Source of the DNA: Kosakonia oryziphila
GTDB taxonomy: Bacteria; Pseudomonadota; Gammaproteobacteria; Enterobacterales; Enterobacteriaceae
DNA length: 64,000 nt
NCBI RefSeq assembly: GCF_900094795.1
Contig: NZ_FMBC01000005.1
Location: 1-64,000, forward strand
Direction: 5' to 3'
This document shows positions 49,020-60,352 of this stretch, one piece after another; positions within the stretch are counted from its first letter, which is position 1; each line of letters begins with the position of its first letter. Position numbers and translations under genes: made by a program. The notes beneath the pieces are model-generated. The model had not been told where the DNA came from, made no database searches, and was given only the letters and a program-made list of their open reading frames with translations.

Positions 49020-49661
49020 TTATTCAAAAAACTGGCTGATTTTGGCTTTCAGGATATCAATGGCGATGCGGTTTTTACCTCCACGCGGCACGATGATATC
49101 GGCATATTGCTTTGAGGGTTCAATAAATTGCAGGAACATCGGACGCACAGTTTTTTGATATTGCGCCATCACCGAGTCCATTGAACGGCCTCGCTCGTTA
49201 ACGTCGCGCTTGATACGGCGCATCAGGCAGATATCCAGCGGCGTATCAACGAAAATGGAGAAATTCATCGCATCGCGCAGGCGTGAATCAGTCAACAACA
49301 GGATCCCTTCCAGGATAATCACTTTTTTCGCTTCAATGCGGATAGTTTCTTTGGTACGCGTATGTTCCACATAGCTGTACACCGGTAACTCAATGGATTC
49401 GCCGCGCTTGAGCGACTCTAAATGCTGGAATAACAGACTATGATCCATCGCACTGGGGTGGTCATAGTTGGTTTTTACACGCTCTTCCATAGACAGATGG
49501 CTTTGATCTTTGTAGTAACTATCTTCTGGAATAACGCCAATGTGTTCATCACCCACCTGCTCGCGCAGTTCACGATACAATGTGCTGGCGATAAGACTTT
49601 TACCTGAAGCAGATGCGCCGGCGATACCGATGATGACGCACTGATGAGACTGATCAGTCAT
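49020..49661 (-). CDS. udk: Uridine kinase
   Basis: Pyrimidine salvage enzyme phosphorylating uridine and cytidine with GTP or ATP. The 213 residues start [19 protein letters not shown], with the P-loop GASASGKS, and continue with [25 protein letters not shown] and [10 protein letters not shown]. The ATG at 49661 gives the usual start; an in-frame start at 49709 adds 16 non-conserved residues. It is transcribed away from yegE. Confidence 0.98.
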   Translation of the reverse strand: MTDQSHQCVIIGIAGASASGKSLIASTLYRELREQVGDEHIGVIPEDSYYKDQSHLSMEERVKTNYDHPSAMDHSLLFQHLESLKRGESIELPVYSYVEHTRTKETIRIEAKKVIILEGILLLTDSRLRDAMNFSIFVDTPLDICLMRRIKRDVNERGRSMDSVMAQYQKTVRPMFLQFIEPSKQYADIIVPRGGKNRIAIDILKAKISQFFE

Positions 49662-50014
49662 AAATTTAGCGACCTGATTAACCTGGATGTAAAGGAAGGA
49701 CGACGCCAAAGCGTCAAACGCGGCAATTATAGGGATTTCACTGGCGTGATACCAGCCGAATCCTTAGCGGGAACAGGGGCGGCAAAAAGCCGCTCACTTT
49801 TGCCCCTCTGGCTGACCAGTCACACCGTAAAACGCGTAAAACTAACCCGGCTGATGCGTTTTCATTACTCACTAAGTAATTAATAACATTATGGTGTCAA
49901 ATTATGAGTGCCCGGCATAGGAATTGTAAATTGTTTGTACTAGCATAATCCAAAATTCAAATTTTACTCTCCGGACGCGGTTCCGGACGTCACAGGGTTG
50001 CGGATAAAGCGGTA
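49662..50014. other. Divergent promoter region udk/yegE
   Basis: 353 bp without a gene. AGGGGC(GGC)AAAA near 49775 pairs with TTTTGCCCCT near 49799, giving a bulged hairpin, and TCCGGA occurs twice near 49973-49988. The region must hold both promoters, but I could not assign -10 and -35 boxes with confidence. Confidence 0.5.
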
Positions 50015-53000
50015 ATGAAGAAACAACACCAACGCGTTTTGGTTACCACCCCACATCCTGGGCTGCGGCTTGTCAGTTTAGGGCTGCTCTCTTTCATTTT
50101 TACGCTCTTCTCACTGGAGCTTATCCGTTTCGGCACTGTTATCGCGCCGCTTTGGTTTCCCACCGCCATCATTACGGTGGGATTTTACCGCCACGCCGGG
50201 CGGATGTGGCCGGGCATCGCGCTGGCCTGCGTGCTGGGCAATATAGCGGCGACGGTAATGCTCTCATCGGCCAGCCAGATCGATCTACGTTACCCCGTCG
50301 TCAATGTTATTGAGGCCGCAATAGGCGCGGTGCTGCTGCGTAAACTATTGCCCTGGTATAACCCGCTGCAAAACCTCGGCGACTGGCTGCGTCTGGCGAT
50401 CGGCAGCGCGCTGATCCCTCCGCTGATCGGCGGCGTGCTGATCTGTCTGTTGACGTCTGCCGACAATGCTCTGCGTACCTTTCTTATCTGGGTGCTGTCC
50501 GAATCTATCGGCGCACTGGCAGTGGTGCCGCTCGGTCTGCTGTTTAAACCGCACTACCTGTTGCGTCACCGTAAACCGCAGCTACTGCTGGAAACGCTTG
50601 CAACGCTCTCTGTCACACTCGGATTAAGCTGGCTGGCGCTGCATTACCTGCCGTGGCCGTTTACTGCGGTAATTGTACTGCTAATGTGGAGCGCAGTGCG
50701 TCTGCCACGGGTTGAAGCCTTTCTCGTCTTTCTGATTACCATCATGATGGTCTCGCTGATGATTGCGCATAACCCCACCCTTACCACCATGCCAAAAAAC
50801 AACGTGATGATAAACGCGCAATGGCTGCCGTTCCTGATGATCCTGCTGCCAGTGAACGTCATGACTATGGTGATGTACGCCTTTCGCGCCGAGCGCAAAC
50901 ACATTATCGAAAGCGAAGAGCGTTTTCGAAATGCGATGGAGTATTCCGCCATCGGGATGGCGCTGGTGGGCACCGAAGGGCAGTGGTTACAGACCAACAA
51001 AGCGTTATGCCAGTTTCTGGGTTACAGCCAGGAGGAGCTACAGCAGATGACCTTCCAGCAGCTCACCTGCCCGGAAGATTTAAATAGCGATCTGGAACAG
51101 CTTGAGCAACTGGTGCGCGGCGATATCTCTGCTTACTCCATGGAAAAACGCTATTACACGCGCAGCGGTGAGCTGGTATGGGCGCTGATAGCGGTTTCCG
51201 TTGTTCACCACACGGATGGCACCCCGCTCTACTTTATCGTCCAGGTTGAAGACATTAACGATCTAAAGCAGACCGAATGGGTCAACAAACGCCTGATGGA
51301 GCGCATCACGCTGGCGAACGAGGCGGGCGGGATTGGCATCTGGGAGTGGGAGCTTGAGACGGACATTATCAGTTGGGACAAGCGCATGTTCGAGATGTAC
51401 GAAGTGCCTCCCCACACGAAACCGACATGGCAATTGTGGTACGAACGCGTGCTGCCGGAAGACAGACCGGAAACCGAACGCATTATCCGCAACGCGCTGG
51501 TGGCGCGCATGGCTTTCAAACTGGAGTTCCGCATTAGCGTCAAAGGCGGTATTCGCCATATTCGCACGCTGGCAAACCGTGTGCTGAATAAGCATGGCGA
51601 AGTTGAACGCCTGCTCGGCGTCAATATGGACATGACGGAAGTTAAGCAGCTGAACGACGCGCTATTTCAGGAAAAAGAACGCCTGCACATTACCCTGGAC
51701 TCCATCGGCGAAGCGGTGCTGTGTACCGATGTGGATATGAACGTCACCTTTATGAACCCGGTGGCGGAGAAAATGAGCGGATGGGCGCAGGAACAGGCTA
51801 TCGGCCAGCCGTTGCTGACGGTACTGCGCATTACTTTTGGTGATAATGGCCCGGCGATGGAAAACATTCACAGCAGTGATATGTCTCGCTCGACCATTGA
51901 ACAGGATGTGGTGCTGCACTGCCGCACCGGCGGCTACTTCGACATTCACTACAGCATAACGCCGCTCAGCACACTGGATGGGCAACATATCGGCTCGGTA
52001 CTGGTGATTCAGGATGTAACGGAATCCCGAAAAATGCTGCGGCAGCTAAGTTACAGCGCTTCGCATGATGCGCTGACCAATCTGGCGAACCGGGTCAGTT
52101 TTGAAAACCATCTCAAACGCCTGCTGCTAACAGTGCAGGAATTCCACCAGCGTCATGCGTTGGTGTTTATCGATCTTGATCGCTTTAAAGCCGTTAACGA
52201 TTCAGCCGGGCACGCGGCGGGAGACGCCCTGCTGCGCGAGATCGCGTCGCTGATGCTCAGCATGTTGCGGTCGACCGATATTCTTGCCCGCCTTGGCGGC
52301 GATGAGTTCGGTTTACTGCTGCCCGACTGTAATGTCGAGAGCGCGCGCTATATTTCTGGCCGTATCGTTGAAGCCATCAATGCCTACCGCTTCATGTGGG
52401 AAGGCCGTTTGCACCATATCGGCGCCAGCGCCGGAATTTCGTTGATTGATGAAACCAACTGTCAGGCTTCAGAAGTGATGTCGCAGGCGGATATCGCCTG
52501 CTACTCCTCCAAAAATAGCGGGCGCGGGATCGTAACAGTGTACGAACCGCAGCAAGGCGAGATGCAGCATGAGCGCAGCATGATGTCGCTGGATGAACAG
52601 TGGCATATGATCAAAGATAACCCTCTGCTGCTGATTGCCCGCGGCGTGGCGTCGCCGCGCGTGCCGGCGGCCTGCAACTTCTGGCTACTCTCGCTGCGTT
52701 TGTGGACCAGCGAAGGCGAAATAATGGAAGAGGACGCTTTCCGTTCTGGCCTTAGCGAACCAGAACTGCTCCGCGCGCTCGACCGCCGCATATTCCATGA
52801 GTTTTTCAGTAACCACGCCACTGCTGTTGCCGGTAAAGGGTTCGGTATTGCCCTGCCGCTTTCCGTGGCCGGGCTCTCCAGCACAACGCTGGTGAATGAA
52901 CTGCTCAATCTGCTGGAAAGCGGCCCACTATCCGCCCGGCTGTTGCATCTTGTGGTGCACGCTGATGCACTGATGCGTGAAGACAGCATCCTTCTCGACA

Positions 53001-53344
53001 ATCTGGCGCGGCTGCGCCAGACAGGTTGCCGCATTATTCTCAGCCGTATCGGGAACGATCTGGATATCTTTAACCATCTGGGCCCGAACATGGCCGATTA
53101 CCTGATGCTCGACCCGGTACTGGTTACCAACGTTCACGGTAATCTGATGGACGAGATGATGGTGACCATTATTCAGGGCCACGCCCAGCGCCTTGGCATG
53201 AAGAGCATCGCCGGGCCGACCAATCTGCCGCTCATGATGGATACCCTTTCCGGCATCGGCATCGATATGATTTATGGCGACATTATTTCACAGGCTCAGC
53301 CGCTGGATTTGATGCTGAACATCAGTTATTTCGCCATCAACTGA
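50015..53344 (+). CDS. dgcE: Diguanylate cyclase DgcE (YegE) with MASE1, PAS, GGDEF and degenerate EAL domains
   Basis: Large inner-membrane regulator of 1109 residues that makes cyclic di-GMP and in E. coli promotes CsgD-dependent curli and biofilm. Order: MASE1 sensory membrane domain (about 15-300), three PAS/PAC modules (about 305-670; FRNAMEYSAIGMALVGTEG is the first), GGDEF domain with ARLGGDEFGLLL, and a C-terminal EAL-like domain. The RSTD motif five residues before GGDEF is an intact inhibitory I-site. The EAL catalytic signature is absent (LLSLRLW stands where it should be), so only synthesis is expected. Confidence 0.96.
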   Translation: MKKQHQRVLVTTPHPGLRLVSLGLLSFIFTLFSLELIRFGTVIAPLWFPTAIITVGFYRHAGRMWPGIALACVLGNIAATVMLSSASQIDLRYPVVNVIEAAIGAVLLRKLLPWYNPLQNLGDWLRLAIGSALIPPLIGGVLICLLTSADNALRTFLIWVLSESIGALAVVPLGLLFKPHYLLRHRKPQLLLETLATLSVTLGLSWLALHYLPWPFTAVIVLLMWSAVRLPRVEAFLVFLITIMMVSLMIAHNPTLTTMPKNNVMINAQWLPFLMILLPVNVMTMVMYAFRAERKHIIESEERFRNAMEYSAIGMALVGTEGQWLQTNKALCQFLGYSQEELQQMTFQQLTCPEDLNSDLEQLEQLVRGDISAYSMEKRYYTRSGELVWALIAVSVVHHTDGTPLYFIVQVEDINDLKQTEWVNKRLMERITLANEAGGIGIWEWELETDIISWDKRMFEMYEVPPHTKPTWQLWYERVLPEDRPETERIIRNALVARMAFKLEFRISVKGGIRHIRTLANRVLNKHGEVERLLGVNMDMTEVKQLNDALFQEKERLHITLDSIGEAVLCTDVDMNVTFMNPVAEKMSGWAQEQAIGQPLLTVLRITFGDNGPAMENIHSSDMSRSTIEQDVVLHCRTGGYFDIHYSITPLSTLDGQHIGSVLVIQDVTESRKMLRQLSYSASHDALTNLANRVSFENHLKRLLLTVQEFHQRHALVFIDLDRFKAVNDSAGHAAGDALLREIASLMLSMLRSTDILARLGGDEFGLLLPDCNVESARYISGRIVEAINAYRFMWEGRLHHIGASAGISLIDETNCQASEVMSQADIACYSSKNSGRGIVTVYEPQQGEMQHERSMMSLDEQWHMIKDNPLLLIARGVASPRVPAACNFWLLSLRLWTSEGEIMEEDAFRSGLSEPELLRALDRRIFHEFFSNHATAVAGKGFGIALPLSVAGLSSTTLVNELLNLLESGPLSARLLHLVVHADALMREDSILLDNLARLRQTGCRIILSRIGNDLDIFNHLGPNMADYLMLDPVLVTNVHGNLMDEMMVTIIQGHAQRLGMKSIAGPTNLPLMMDTLSGIGIDMIYGDIISQAQPLDLMLNISYFAIN

Positions 53345-53486
53345 CCAGCGAATGGCTGCGGCCTGCGCGGGGAAAACGGAGCGTACACGTAGCCATACAG
53401 GCATGATGCTGCGTGAGTCTGGTACTTAATTACCTGATGTCGGCGTTGCCTTATCTGGCAGACAAATGCACTGATACCACCAGGCA

Positions 53487-54329
53487 TCACACTTCGGGCG
53501 CCCACCCTGCCGTATACCAGATATGCAACAGCGCATAGGAACGCCACGGCTGCCAGCGTTCAGCATAGCGCCGCGTCTGCGCAGGTGTCATCCCGGCAAA
53601 GCGCTGCTTAATCAGATAATCGTCGGGTAGAAAAATATCTTTCGCCTGCCAGCCGCGCAAGGCAAAGTAGCTGGCAGTCCAGCGGCCGATACCGGGGAAG
53701 GTTTGCAAGGCTTTCACCCCCTGCTCTACATCTGGCGGTGCCGTCAGCGGCAGCACACCGTCGCAAGCGGCCTGCGCCAGGTATAACAGCGATTCAGCGC
53801 GTTTGCGCGGCATGCCGAGCGTCTGTAAATCCCCGGCACGCGCCGCAGAGAGCTGCTGCGGTGTGGGAAAACAGATAAAACCGCGCTCATCCAGCGTATC
53901 GCCATAACGCTGTGCGACCTTTGCTGTCAGCTTTGCCGCCATAGCCACGCTGACTAGTTGGCCTAAAATCGCCCGCACGCCCTGCTCAAACGGATCAACA
54001 CATCCCGGCAGGCGCAACCCTGGTCGCGCGGCGCCCAGCGTACCCAGAGCTGTGGTCACTTCCTGCGGATTGCAGTCGAGATCAAACAAGCAGCGGATCC
54101 GTTGCAGGCACAATTCTGCAATCGGCTGTAAACCTTCGCTAAGCGTGACCTTCAGCGTCGCGCTCGCCTCATCCGGTTCGGCGATAATCAGCCCGCGATG
54201 CGGGCCTGAGGAAAAGGAACGCACATAGCGTGTTGTATCAATCTCTTCAACGCCCGCCACGGCGCGATCGCCTAAAAATTCCAACATCCAGGCCCAGTCG
54301 TAAGGCGGCTGCCAGCGCAGTTCGTACAT
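53487..54329 (-). CDS. alkA: DNA-3-methyladenine glycosylase II
   Basis: Repair glycosylase that removes alkylated bases such as 3-methyladenine. The 280 residues comprise an N-terminal AlkA domain and a helix-hairpin-helix GPD domain: LQTFPGIGRWTASYFALRG is the hairpin and the catalytic aspartate is in FLPDDYLIKQRF (about residue 237). In E. coli the gene is under Ada control; no Ada box was identified here. It converges with yegE and diverges from yegD. Confidence 0.96.
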   Translation of the reverse strand: MYELRWQPPYDWAWMLEFLGDRAVAGVEEIDTTRYVRSFSSGPHRGLIIAEPDEASATLKVTLSEGLQPIAELCLQRIRCLFDLDCNPQEVTTALGTLGAARPGLRLPGCVDPFEQGVRAILGQLVSVAMAAKLTAKVAQRYGDTLDERGFICFPTPQQLSAARAGDLQTLGMPRKRAESLLYLAQAACDGVLPLTAPPDVEQGVKALQTFPGIGRWTASYFALRGWQAKDIFLPDDYLIKQRFAGMTPAQTRRYAERWQPWRSYALLHIWYTAGWAPEV

Positions 54330-54461
54330 AGTTGCTCCTCATTTGCTGCTAACAGCATAAACGGCCTCGGGATTTTCCGCCTTGCTTTCATATTCCGGTT
54401 GTCGCCCGGGCCGCATTCGGCTAAAGTCGCCCCCCTTCTTCACTGGCATGGGGATAACAAC

Positions 54462-55814
54462 GTGTTTGTAGGTTTTGATTACGGGACAGCAAACTGCTCA
54501 ATTGCAGTAATGCGCGATGGCGCGCCACATCTGCTGACCATGGAAAATAACAGTTCGCTGCTGCCATCTATGCTCTGCGCGCCGACGCGCGAAGCCGTCA
54601 GCGAATGGCTCTATCGTCACCATCAGGTTCCGGCAACGGGGAGCGAAACCCAGGCCCTGCTGCGCCGGGCGGTGAGCTTTAACCGTGAGGAAGATATAGA
54701 GGTCAATGCCACCAGCGTGCAGTTTGGCCTCGCCTCGCTGCGTCAGTATGTGAGCGATCCTGAAGAGGTTTACTTCGTTAAATCGCCGAAATCCTTCCTT
54801 GGCGCCAACGGTCTGAAACCGCAGCAGATTGCCCTGTTCGAGGATCTGGTCTGCGCCATGATGCTACATATTCGCCAACAGGCTGAAACGCAACTGCCAG
54901 AAAGCATCAACCAGGCGGTCATTGGTCGGCCGATCAACTTCCAGGGACTTGGCGGCGATGATGCCAACGCCCAGGCACAGGGGATCCTTGAGCGCGCAGC
55001 GAAACGCGCCGGTTTCCGCGACGTGGTGTTTCAGTACGAGCCAGTAGCTGCTGGGCTCGATTTTGAAGCCACGCTAAACGAAGAGAAACGCGTACTGGTG
55101 GTGGATATCGGCGGTGGAACAACAGACTGCTCCATTCTGCTAATGGGCCCAGAATGGCGCGCCAGACAGGATCGCGCAGCCAGCCTCCTCGGCCATAGCG
55201 GTTGCCGTGTTGGCGGTAACGATCTGGATATCGCACTGGCGTTTAAAAGTCTGATGCCCCTGCTTGGTATGGGCGGCCAGACGGAAAAAGGCATCGCCCT
55301 GCCGATTCTGCCATGGTGGAACGCGGTGGCGATCAACGATGTGCCGGCGCAAACCGAATTTTACAGCGCAGCTAATGGCCGTCTGCTCAACGATCTGCTG
55401 CGCGACGCCCGCGACGCAGAAAAAGTCGCCCTGCTGCTGAAAGTGTGGCGGCAGCGCCTGAGCTACCGGCTGGTACGCAGCGCCGAAGAGAGCAAAATAG
55501 CCCTCTCAGAAGAAGCGCATATCACCGCACCGTTGCCATTTATCAGCGACGAGCTTGCCACCGCAATCACCCAGGACACCCTGGAAGTGGCGCTCAATCA
55601 ACCGCTACAGCGCATTATTGAGCAGGTGCAACTGGCGCTGGAAAATAGCAACGAAACGCCGGAAGTGATCTATCTGACTGGCGGTAGCGCCCGCTCCCCC
55701 ATCATCAAAAAAGCGCTGGCAGAAACGCTACCGGGGATCCCGATTGCGGGAGGCGATGATTTTGGCTCTGTTACCGCCGGGCTTGCCCGTTGGGCGCAGG
55801 TGCTGTTTCGCTAA
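54462..55814 (+). CDS. yegD: YegD, Hsp70-family actin-like ATPase
   Basis: 450-residue putative chaperone consisting of the actin/Hsp70 ATPase fold without a standard substrate-binding domain. Phosphate-loop motifs are FVGFDYGTANCSIAVMRDG at the N-terminus and VVDIGGGTTDCSIL in the middle; VIYLTGGSARSPIIKKAL is the adenosine motif. The start is GTG at 54462, preceded by GGGGA; an in-frame ATG at 54399 would add 21 unconserved residues. The client is unknown. Confidence 0.95.
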   Translation: MFVGFDYGTANCSIAVMRDGAPHLLTMENNSSLLPSMLCAPTREAVSEWLYRHHQVPATGSETQALLRRAVSFNREEDIEVNATSVQFGLASLRQYVSDPEEVYFVKSPKSFLGANGLKPQQIALFEDLVCAMMLHIRQQAETQLPESINQAVIGRPINFQGLGGDDANAQAQGILERAAKRAGFRDVVFQYEPVAAGLDFEATLNEEKRVLVVDIGGGTTDCSILLMGPEWRARQDRAASLLGHSGCRVGGNDLDIALAFKSLMPLLGMGGQTEKGIALPILPWWNAVAINDVPAQTEFYSAANGRLLNDLLRDARDAEKVALLLKVWRQRLSYRLVRSAEESKIALSEEAHITAPLPFISDELATAITQDTLEVALNQPLQRIIEQVQLALENSNETPEVIYLTGGSARSPIIKKALAETLPGIPIAGGDDFGSVTAGLARWAQVLFR

Positions 55815-55819
55815 TATTT

Positions 55820-55849
55820 TGCCGGATGAGCAACATCCGGCATTATTTT
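55820..55849 (+). terminator. Terminator of yegD
   Basis: TGCCGGATG and CATCCGGCA form a perfect 9-bp stem with a 5-nt loop, followed by the T-rich TTATTTTCC. It lies 5 bp after the yegD stop. The stem is also REP-like. Confidence 0.75.
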
Positions 55850-55930
55850 CCTCTCCATATTGCCCCTAATGCAAATATCTATCCCACTCGACGTTTCTAA
55901 ACAGTGTTTCATATTTCCTCCATTTTTCTG
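55846..55930 (+). promoter_or_regulatory. Candidate BaeR-type sites upstream of mdtA
   Basis: Two stretches resemble the BaeR recognition sequence as I recall it (TTTTTCTCCATnATTGGC): one around 55846-55864 (CTCTCCATATTGCC) and one around 55913-55930 (TTTCCTCCATTTTTC). BaeR activates mdtABCD in E. coli. Each has mismatches or a one-base spacing change, so these are tentative. Confidence 0.35.
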
Positions 55931-55994
55931 CGTTAAGGCCTCATTAAACTAGTATTATTTTGGTCATGCTTTCCAGGACGAGATATATATAACG

Positions 55995-57230
55995 ATGAAA
56001 CGCAGCTTCACTTTTCGTCGCACACTTGTGGCGGTCGTGGTTATCGCCATGGCAGGTGCCGCGTGGTACTACTTTAGCCACCAGCAAGCTACCCCCCCCT
56101 CTTCCACCACCGGACACACACAAATTCAGGCTGGCGGCGGTCGTCACGGCATGCGCGGCGGCGCGTTACCACCGGTCCAGGCTGCCACAGCGACCCGTGA
56201 ATCCGTTCCGCGTTATCTCTCTGGCCTCGGTACAATTACGGCAACCAACACAGTGACCGTGCGCAGCCGCGTTTCCGGCCAACTGATGGCGCTCCACTTC
56301 CAGGAGGGGCAACAGGTTAAAGCCGGCGATCTGCTGGCTGAAATCGACCCCAGCGCATTTAAAGTCGCACTGGCACAGGCACAGGGGCAACTGGCAAAAG
56401 ATCAAGCTACGCTGGCGAATGCGCGCCGCGATCTGGCCCGCTATCAGCAACTAGTGAAAACCAGTCTCGTCTCCCGTCAGGATCTCGATACCCAACTGGC
56501 GCTGGTAACGGAATCCGAAGGCACCGTCAAAGCTGATGAAGCTTCGGTCGCCAGCGCCCAGTTGCAACTGGACTGGAGCCGCATCACGGCACCCATCTCC
56601 GGGCGCGTTGGCTTAAAACAGGTGGATATTGGCAACCAAATCAGCAGCAGCGATACCACCGGTATTGTGGTGCTGACGCAAACCCACCCGATTGACCTCA
56701 TCTTTACCCTGCCGGAAAACGACATCGCCACCGTCGTGCAAGCGCAAAAGTCCGGTCAACCGCTGGTAGTGGAAGCCTGGGATCGCACTAACAAACAGAA
56801 ACTGAGCAGCGGTTCACTACTAAGTCTTGATAACCAGATCGATGCCACCACTGGCACCATCAAACTGAAAGCACGCTTTAATAATCAAGACGACGCGCTG
56901 TTTCCCAATCAGTTCGTCAATGCGCGCATGCTGGTCGCCACGCAACAAGATGCCGTTGTGATCCCTACCGCCGCGCTGCAAATGGGTAATGAAGGCAACT
57001 TTGTCTGGGTGGTGAATGAGAATAGCCAGGTCAGCAAACATATTGTTACGCCGGGTATTCAGGACAGCCAGAAAGTAGTGATTGCTGCCGGGCTGTCGGC
57101 GGGCGACCGCGTGGTGACGGACGGTATTGACCGTTTGACCGAAGGGGCCAAAGTGGAAGTGGTGGATGCGCAAAGCGCCCGGCAGACGCCCACAAAACCT
57201 GAGCATCCGGCGAAAGGAGCGCACTCCTGA
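55995..57230 (+). CDS. mdtA: Multidrug efflux periplasmic adaptor MdtA
   Basis: 411-residue membrane fusion protein that links the MdtBC pump to TolC. It has an N-terminal membrane anchor ([18 protein letters not shown]), a variable linker, the lipoyl half [20 protein letters not shown], a coiled-coil hairpin, the second lipoyl half [18 protein letters not shown] and a beta-barrel and membrane-proximal domain. A run of eight C residues (56092-56099) lies in the linker. The stop overlaps the mdtB start (TGATG). The N- and C-terminal tails differ most from K-12. Confidence 0.96.
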   Translation: MKRSFTFRRTLVAVVVIAMAGAAWYYFSHQQATPPSSTTGHTQIQAGGGRHGMRGGALPPVQAATATRESVPRYLSGLGTITATNTVTVRSRVSGQLMALHFQEGQQVKAGDLLAEIDPSAFKVALAQAQGQLAKDQATLANARRDLARYQQLVKTSLVSRQDLDTQLALVTESEGTVKADEASVASAQLQLDWSRITAPISGRVGLKQVDIGNQISSSDTTGIVVLTQTHPIDLIFTLPENDIATVVQAQKSGQPLVVEAWDRTNKQKLSSGSLLSLDNQIDATTGTIKLKARFNNQDDALFPNQFVNARMLVATQQDAVVIPTAALQMGNEGNFVWVVNENSQVSKHIVTPGIQDSQKVVIAAGLSAGDRVVTDGIDRLTEGAKVEVVDAQSARQTPTKPEHPAKGAHS

Positions 57231-60200
57231 TGCAGTTGCTACCGCCAGGCCGGACAGGTGGCCCTTCCCGTCTGTTTATCTTACGCCCGGTCGCCACCAC
57301 TTTATTGATGGTGGCGATTCTGCTTGCCGGGATCATCGGCTACCGGTTTCTTCCCGTCTCGGCGCTGCCGGAAGTGGACTACCCCACCATCCAGGTCGTC
57401 ACTCTCTACCCCGGCGCCAGCCCCGATGTGGTGACGTCGGCAATTACCGCGCCGCTCGAACGGCAATTTGGCCAGATGTCGGGCTTAAAACAGATGTCAT
57501 CACAAAGCTCCGGCGGGGCATCGGTGGTGACGTTACAGTTCCAGCTCACGCTACCGCTGGATGTTGCCGAGCAGGAAGTGCAGGCGGCGATGAACGCTGC
57601 CAACAGCTTGCTCCCTTCCGATCTGCCTAACCCGCCGGTTTACAGCAAAGTTAACCCCGCCGATCCGCCGATCATGACGCTGGCAGTCACCTCTTCCGCC
57701 ATGCCGATGACGCAGGTGGAAGATATGGTCGAAACGCGCGTCGCGCAGAAAATTTCGCAGGTTTCCGGTGTTGGTCTGGTCACCCTTTCCGGCGGCCAGC
57801 GCCCGGCTGTACGCGTCAAACTTAACGCGCAGGCTGTCGCTGCGCTGGGGTTGACCAGTGAAACCATTCGCACCGCCATCAACAATGCCAACGTTAACTC
57901 GGCGAAAGGTAGCCTTGATGGCCCAACGCGCGCCATCACGCTCTCCGCCAACGACCAGATGCAGTCCGCCGAAGAGTATCGCCAGTTGATTGTCGCTTAC
58001 CAGAACGGTGCGGCCATTCGCCTTGGCGATGTAGCAACAGTGGAACAAGGCGCAGAGAACCGCTGGCTTGGCGCATGGGCGAATAAGCAACAGGCTATTG
58101 TGATGAATGTCCAGCGTCAGCCGGGCGCCAACATCATTGATACCGCCGACAGGATTCGTACTCTGCTGCCACAATTAACGAAGAGTCTGCCGAAATCGGT
58201 CACGGTGAAAGTGCTCTCCGATCGCACCAACAACATCCGCACCTCAGTCAGCGACACCCAGTTCGAACTGATGCTGGCCATTGCGCTGGTGGTGATGATT
58301 ATCTATCTGTTTCTACGCAATATTCCGGCCACCATCATTCCAGGCGTGGCCGTGCCGCTGTCGCTTATCGGTACCTTTGCGGTGATGGTTTTTCTCAATT
58401 TCTCTATCAATAACCTGACGCTGATGGCGCTGACCATCGCCACCGGCTTTGTGGTGGATGATGCGATTGTGGTGATTGAGAACATCTCGCGCTATATCGA
58501 AAAAGGAGAAAAACCGCTGGCGGCAGCGCTCAAAGGCGCAGGCGAGATCGGCTTTACCATTATCTCCCTCACCTTCTCGCTGATTGCCGTGCTGATCCCG
58601 CTGCTGTTTATGGGCGATATCGTCGGGCGTCTGTTCCGTGAGTTCGCCGTCACGCTGGCAGTGGCAATTCTGATCTCGGCTATCGTGTCGCTGACGCTGA
58701 CACCGATGATGTGCGCGCGCATGCTGAGCGAGGAATCCCTGCGCAAGCAGAACCGTTTTTCCCGCGCCTCAGAACGTTTTTTCGAGCGCGTGATCGCCGG
58801 TTATGGCCATCTGCTGGCGAAAGTGCTTAACCACCCGTGGCTGACACTCAGCGTGGCGATAGGCACACTGCTACTGTCAATGGCGCTGTGGGTTTTCATT
58901 CCAAAAGGTTTCTTTCCGGTACAGGACAACGGCATCATTCAGGGTACGCTACAGGCGCCACAGTCGGCATCGTTTGCCAGCATGGCGCAACGCCAGCGGC
59001 AGGTAGCCGACGTTATCCTGCAGGATCCGGCAGTTGAAAGCCTGACCTCGTTTGTTGGCGTTGATGGCACCAACCCGTCGCTGAACAGCGCCCGTCTGCA
59101 AATCAACCTTAAGCCACTGGATAAACGCGACGACCGTGTACAGACAGTGATTGAGCGCCTGCAACAGGCGGCAGCAAAAGTGCCCGGCGTGGCGCTCTAT
59201 CTGCAACCGACGCAGGATTTGACCATCGACACCACGGTCAGCCGCACCCAGTACCAGTTTACCTTGCAGGCAAACTCACTGGACGCCTTGAGCACCTGGG
59301 TGCCGCAACTGATCGCTAAACTGGAAGCACTGCCGCAACTTTCTGATGTCAGCAGCGACTGGCAGGACAAAGGGCTGGTAGCCTGGGTCAACGTTGACCG
59401 CAACACCGCCAGCCGTCTTGGCATCACCATGTCGGATGTTGATAACGCGCTGTATGACGCCTTTGGTCAGCGGCTGATCTCCACCATCTATACCCAGTCA
59501 AATCAGTACCGCGTGGTGCTGGAACACGACACAACACAAACACCAGGGTTGGCGGCGCTGGAGAACATTCGTCTGGCCAGCAGCGGCGGCGGTGTGGTGC
59601 CGTTATCCTCGATAGCTAAAGTGGAACAGCGCTTTGCGCCGCTGAGTATTAACCACCTTGATCAATTCCCCTCCACCACCATCTCTTTTAACGTGGCGCG
59701 CGGCTATTCGCTGGGTGATGCGGTGCAGGCGATCACCGACAGTGAAAAAACCCTTAATTTTCCGACCGATATCCGCACCCAGTTCCAGGGCAGCACGCTG
59801 GCGTTCCAGGCTGCGCTTGGCAGCACGGTCTGGCTGATCGTCGCAGCGGTGGCGGCAATGTATATCGTGCTCGGCGTGCTGTATGAGAGTTTTATCCACC
59901 CGGTAACCATTCTCTCGACGCTGCCGACCGCTGGCGTTGGTGCGCTGCTGGCGCTGATGATTTCCGGCAGTGAGCTGGATGTGATCGCCATTATCGGCAT
60001 CATTCTGCTGATTGGTATCGTCAAGAAAAACGCCATCATGATGATTGACTTCGCCCTCGCCGCCGAACGTGAAGAAGGGATGGCGCCGCGCGAGGCGATT
60101 TTCCAGGCCTGTCTGCTGCGTTTTCGCCCGATCCTGATGACCACGCTGGCAGCCCTGCTCGGTGCGCTACCGCTGATGCTCAGCACCGGTGTGGGCGCAG

Positions 60201-60352
60201 AGCTGCGCCGCCCGCTGGGTATCGGCATGGTGGGGGGGCTACTGGTCAGCCAGGTACTAACGCTGTTTACCACGCCGGTGATTTATCTGCTGTTCGACCG
60301 CCTGTCGCTGGCCGTAAAACAACGCTTCCCACGCCGTGAAGAGGAGGCGTAA
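57230..60352 (+). CDS. mdtB: RND multidrug efflux pump subunit MdtB
   Basis: 1040-residue inner-membrane proton antiporter that forms a heteromultimer with MdtC. It has two repeats of six helices with large periplasmic loops. [16 protein letters not shown] is the first helix; [20 protein letters not shown] in the fourth-helix region carries the conserved Asp pair for proton relay. [20 protein letters not shown] and [19 protein letters not shown] are RND signatures. Translation is coupled to mdtA (1-base overlap), and mdtC follows with no gap. Confidence 0.97.
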   Translation: MQLLPPGRTGGPSRLFILRPVATTLLMVAILLAGIIGYRFLPVSALPEVDYPTIQVVTLYPGASPDVVTSAITAPLERQFGQMSGLKQMSSQSSGGASVVTLQFQLTLPLDVAEQEVQAAMNAANSLLPSDLPNPPVYSKVNPADPPIMTLAVTSSAMPMTQVEDMVETRVAQKISQVSGVGLVTLSGGQRPAVRVKLNAQAVAALGLTSETIRTAINNANVNSAKGSLDGPTRAITLSANDQMQSAEEYRQLIVAYQNGAAIRLGDVATVEQGAENRWLGAWANKQQAIVMNVQRQPGANIIDTADRIRTLLPQLTKSLPKSVTVKVLSDRTNNIRTSVSDTQFELMLAIALVVMIIYLFLRNIPATIIPGVAVPLSLIGTFAVMVFLNFSINNLTLMALTIATGFVVDDAIVVIENISRYIEKGEKPLAAALKGAGEIGFTIISLTFSLIAVLIPLLFMGDIVGRLFREFAVTLAVAILISAIVSLTLTPMMCARMLSEESLRKQNRFSRASERFFERVIAGYGHLLAKVLNHPWLTLSVAIGTLLLSMALWVFIPKGFFPVQDNGIIQGTLQAPQSASFASMAQRQRQVADVILQDPAVESLTSFVGVDGTNPSLNSARLQINLKPLDKRDDRVQTVIERLQQAAAKVPGVALYLQPTQDLTIDTTVSRTQYQFTLQANSLDALSTWVPQLIAKLEALPQLSDVSSDWQDKGLVAWVNVDRNTASRLGITMSDVDNALYDAFGQRLISTIYTQSNQYRVVLEHDTTQTPGLAALENIRLASSGGGVVPLSSIAKVEQRFAPLSINHLDQFPSTTISFNVARGYSLGDAVQAITDSEKTLNFPTDIRTQFQGSTLAFQAALGSTVWLIVAAVAAMYIVLGVLYESFIHPVTILSTLPTAGVGALLALMISGSELDVIAIIGIILLIGIVKKNAIMMIDFALAAEREEGMAPREAIFQACLLRFRPILMTTLAALLGALPLMLSTGVGAELRRPLGIGMVGGLLVSQVLTLFTTPVIYLLFDRLSLAVKQRFPRREEEA

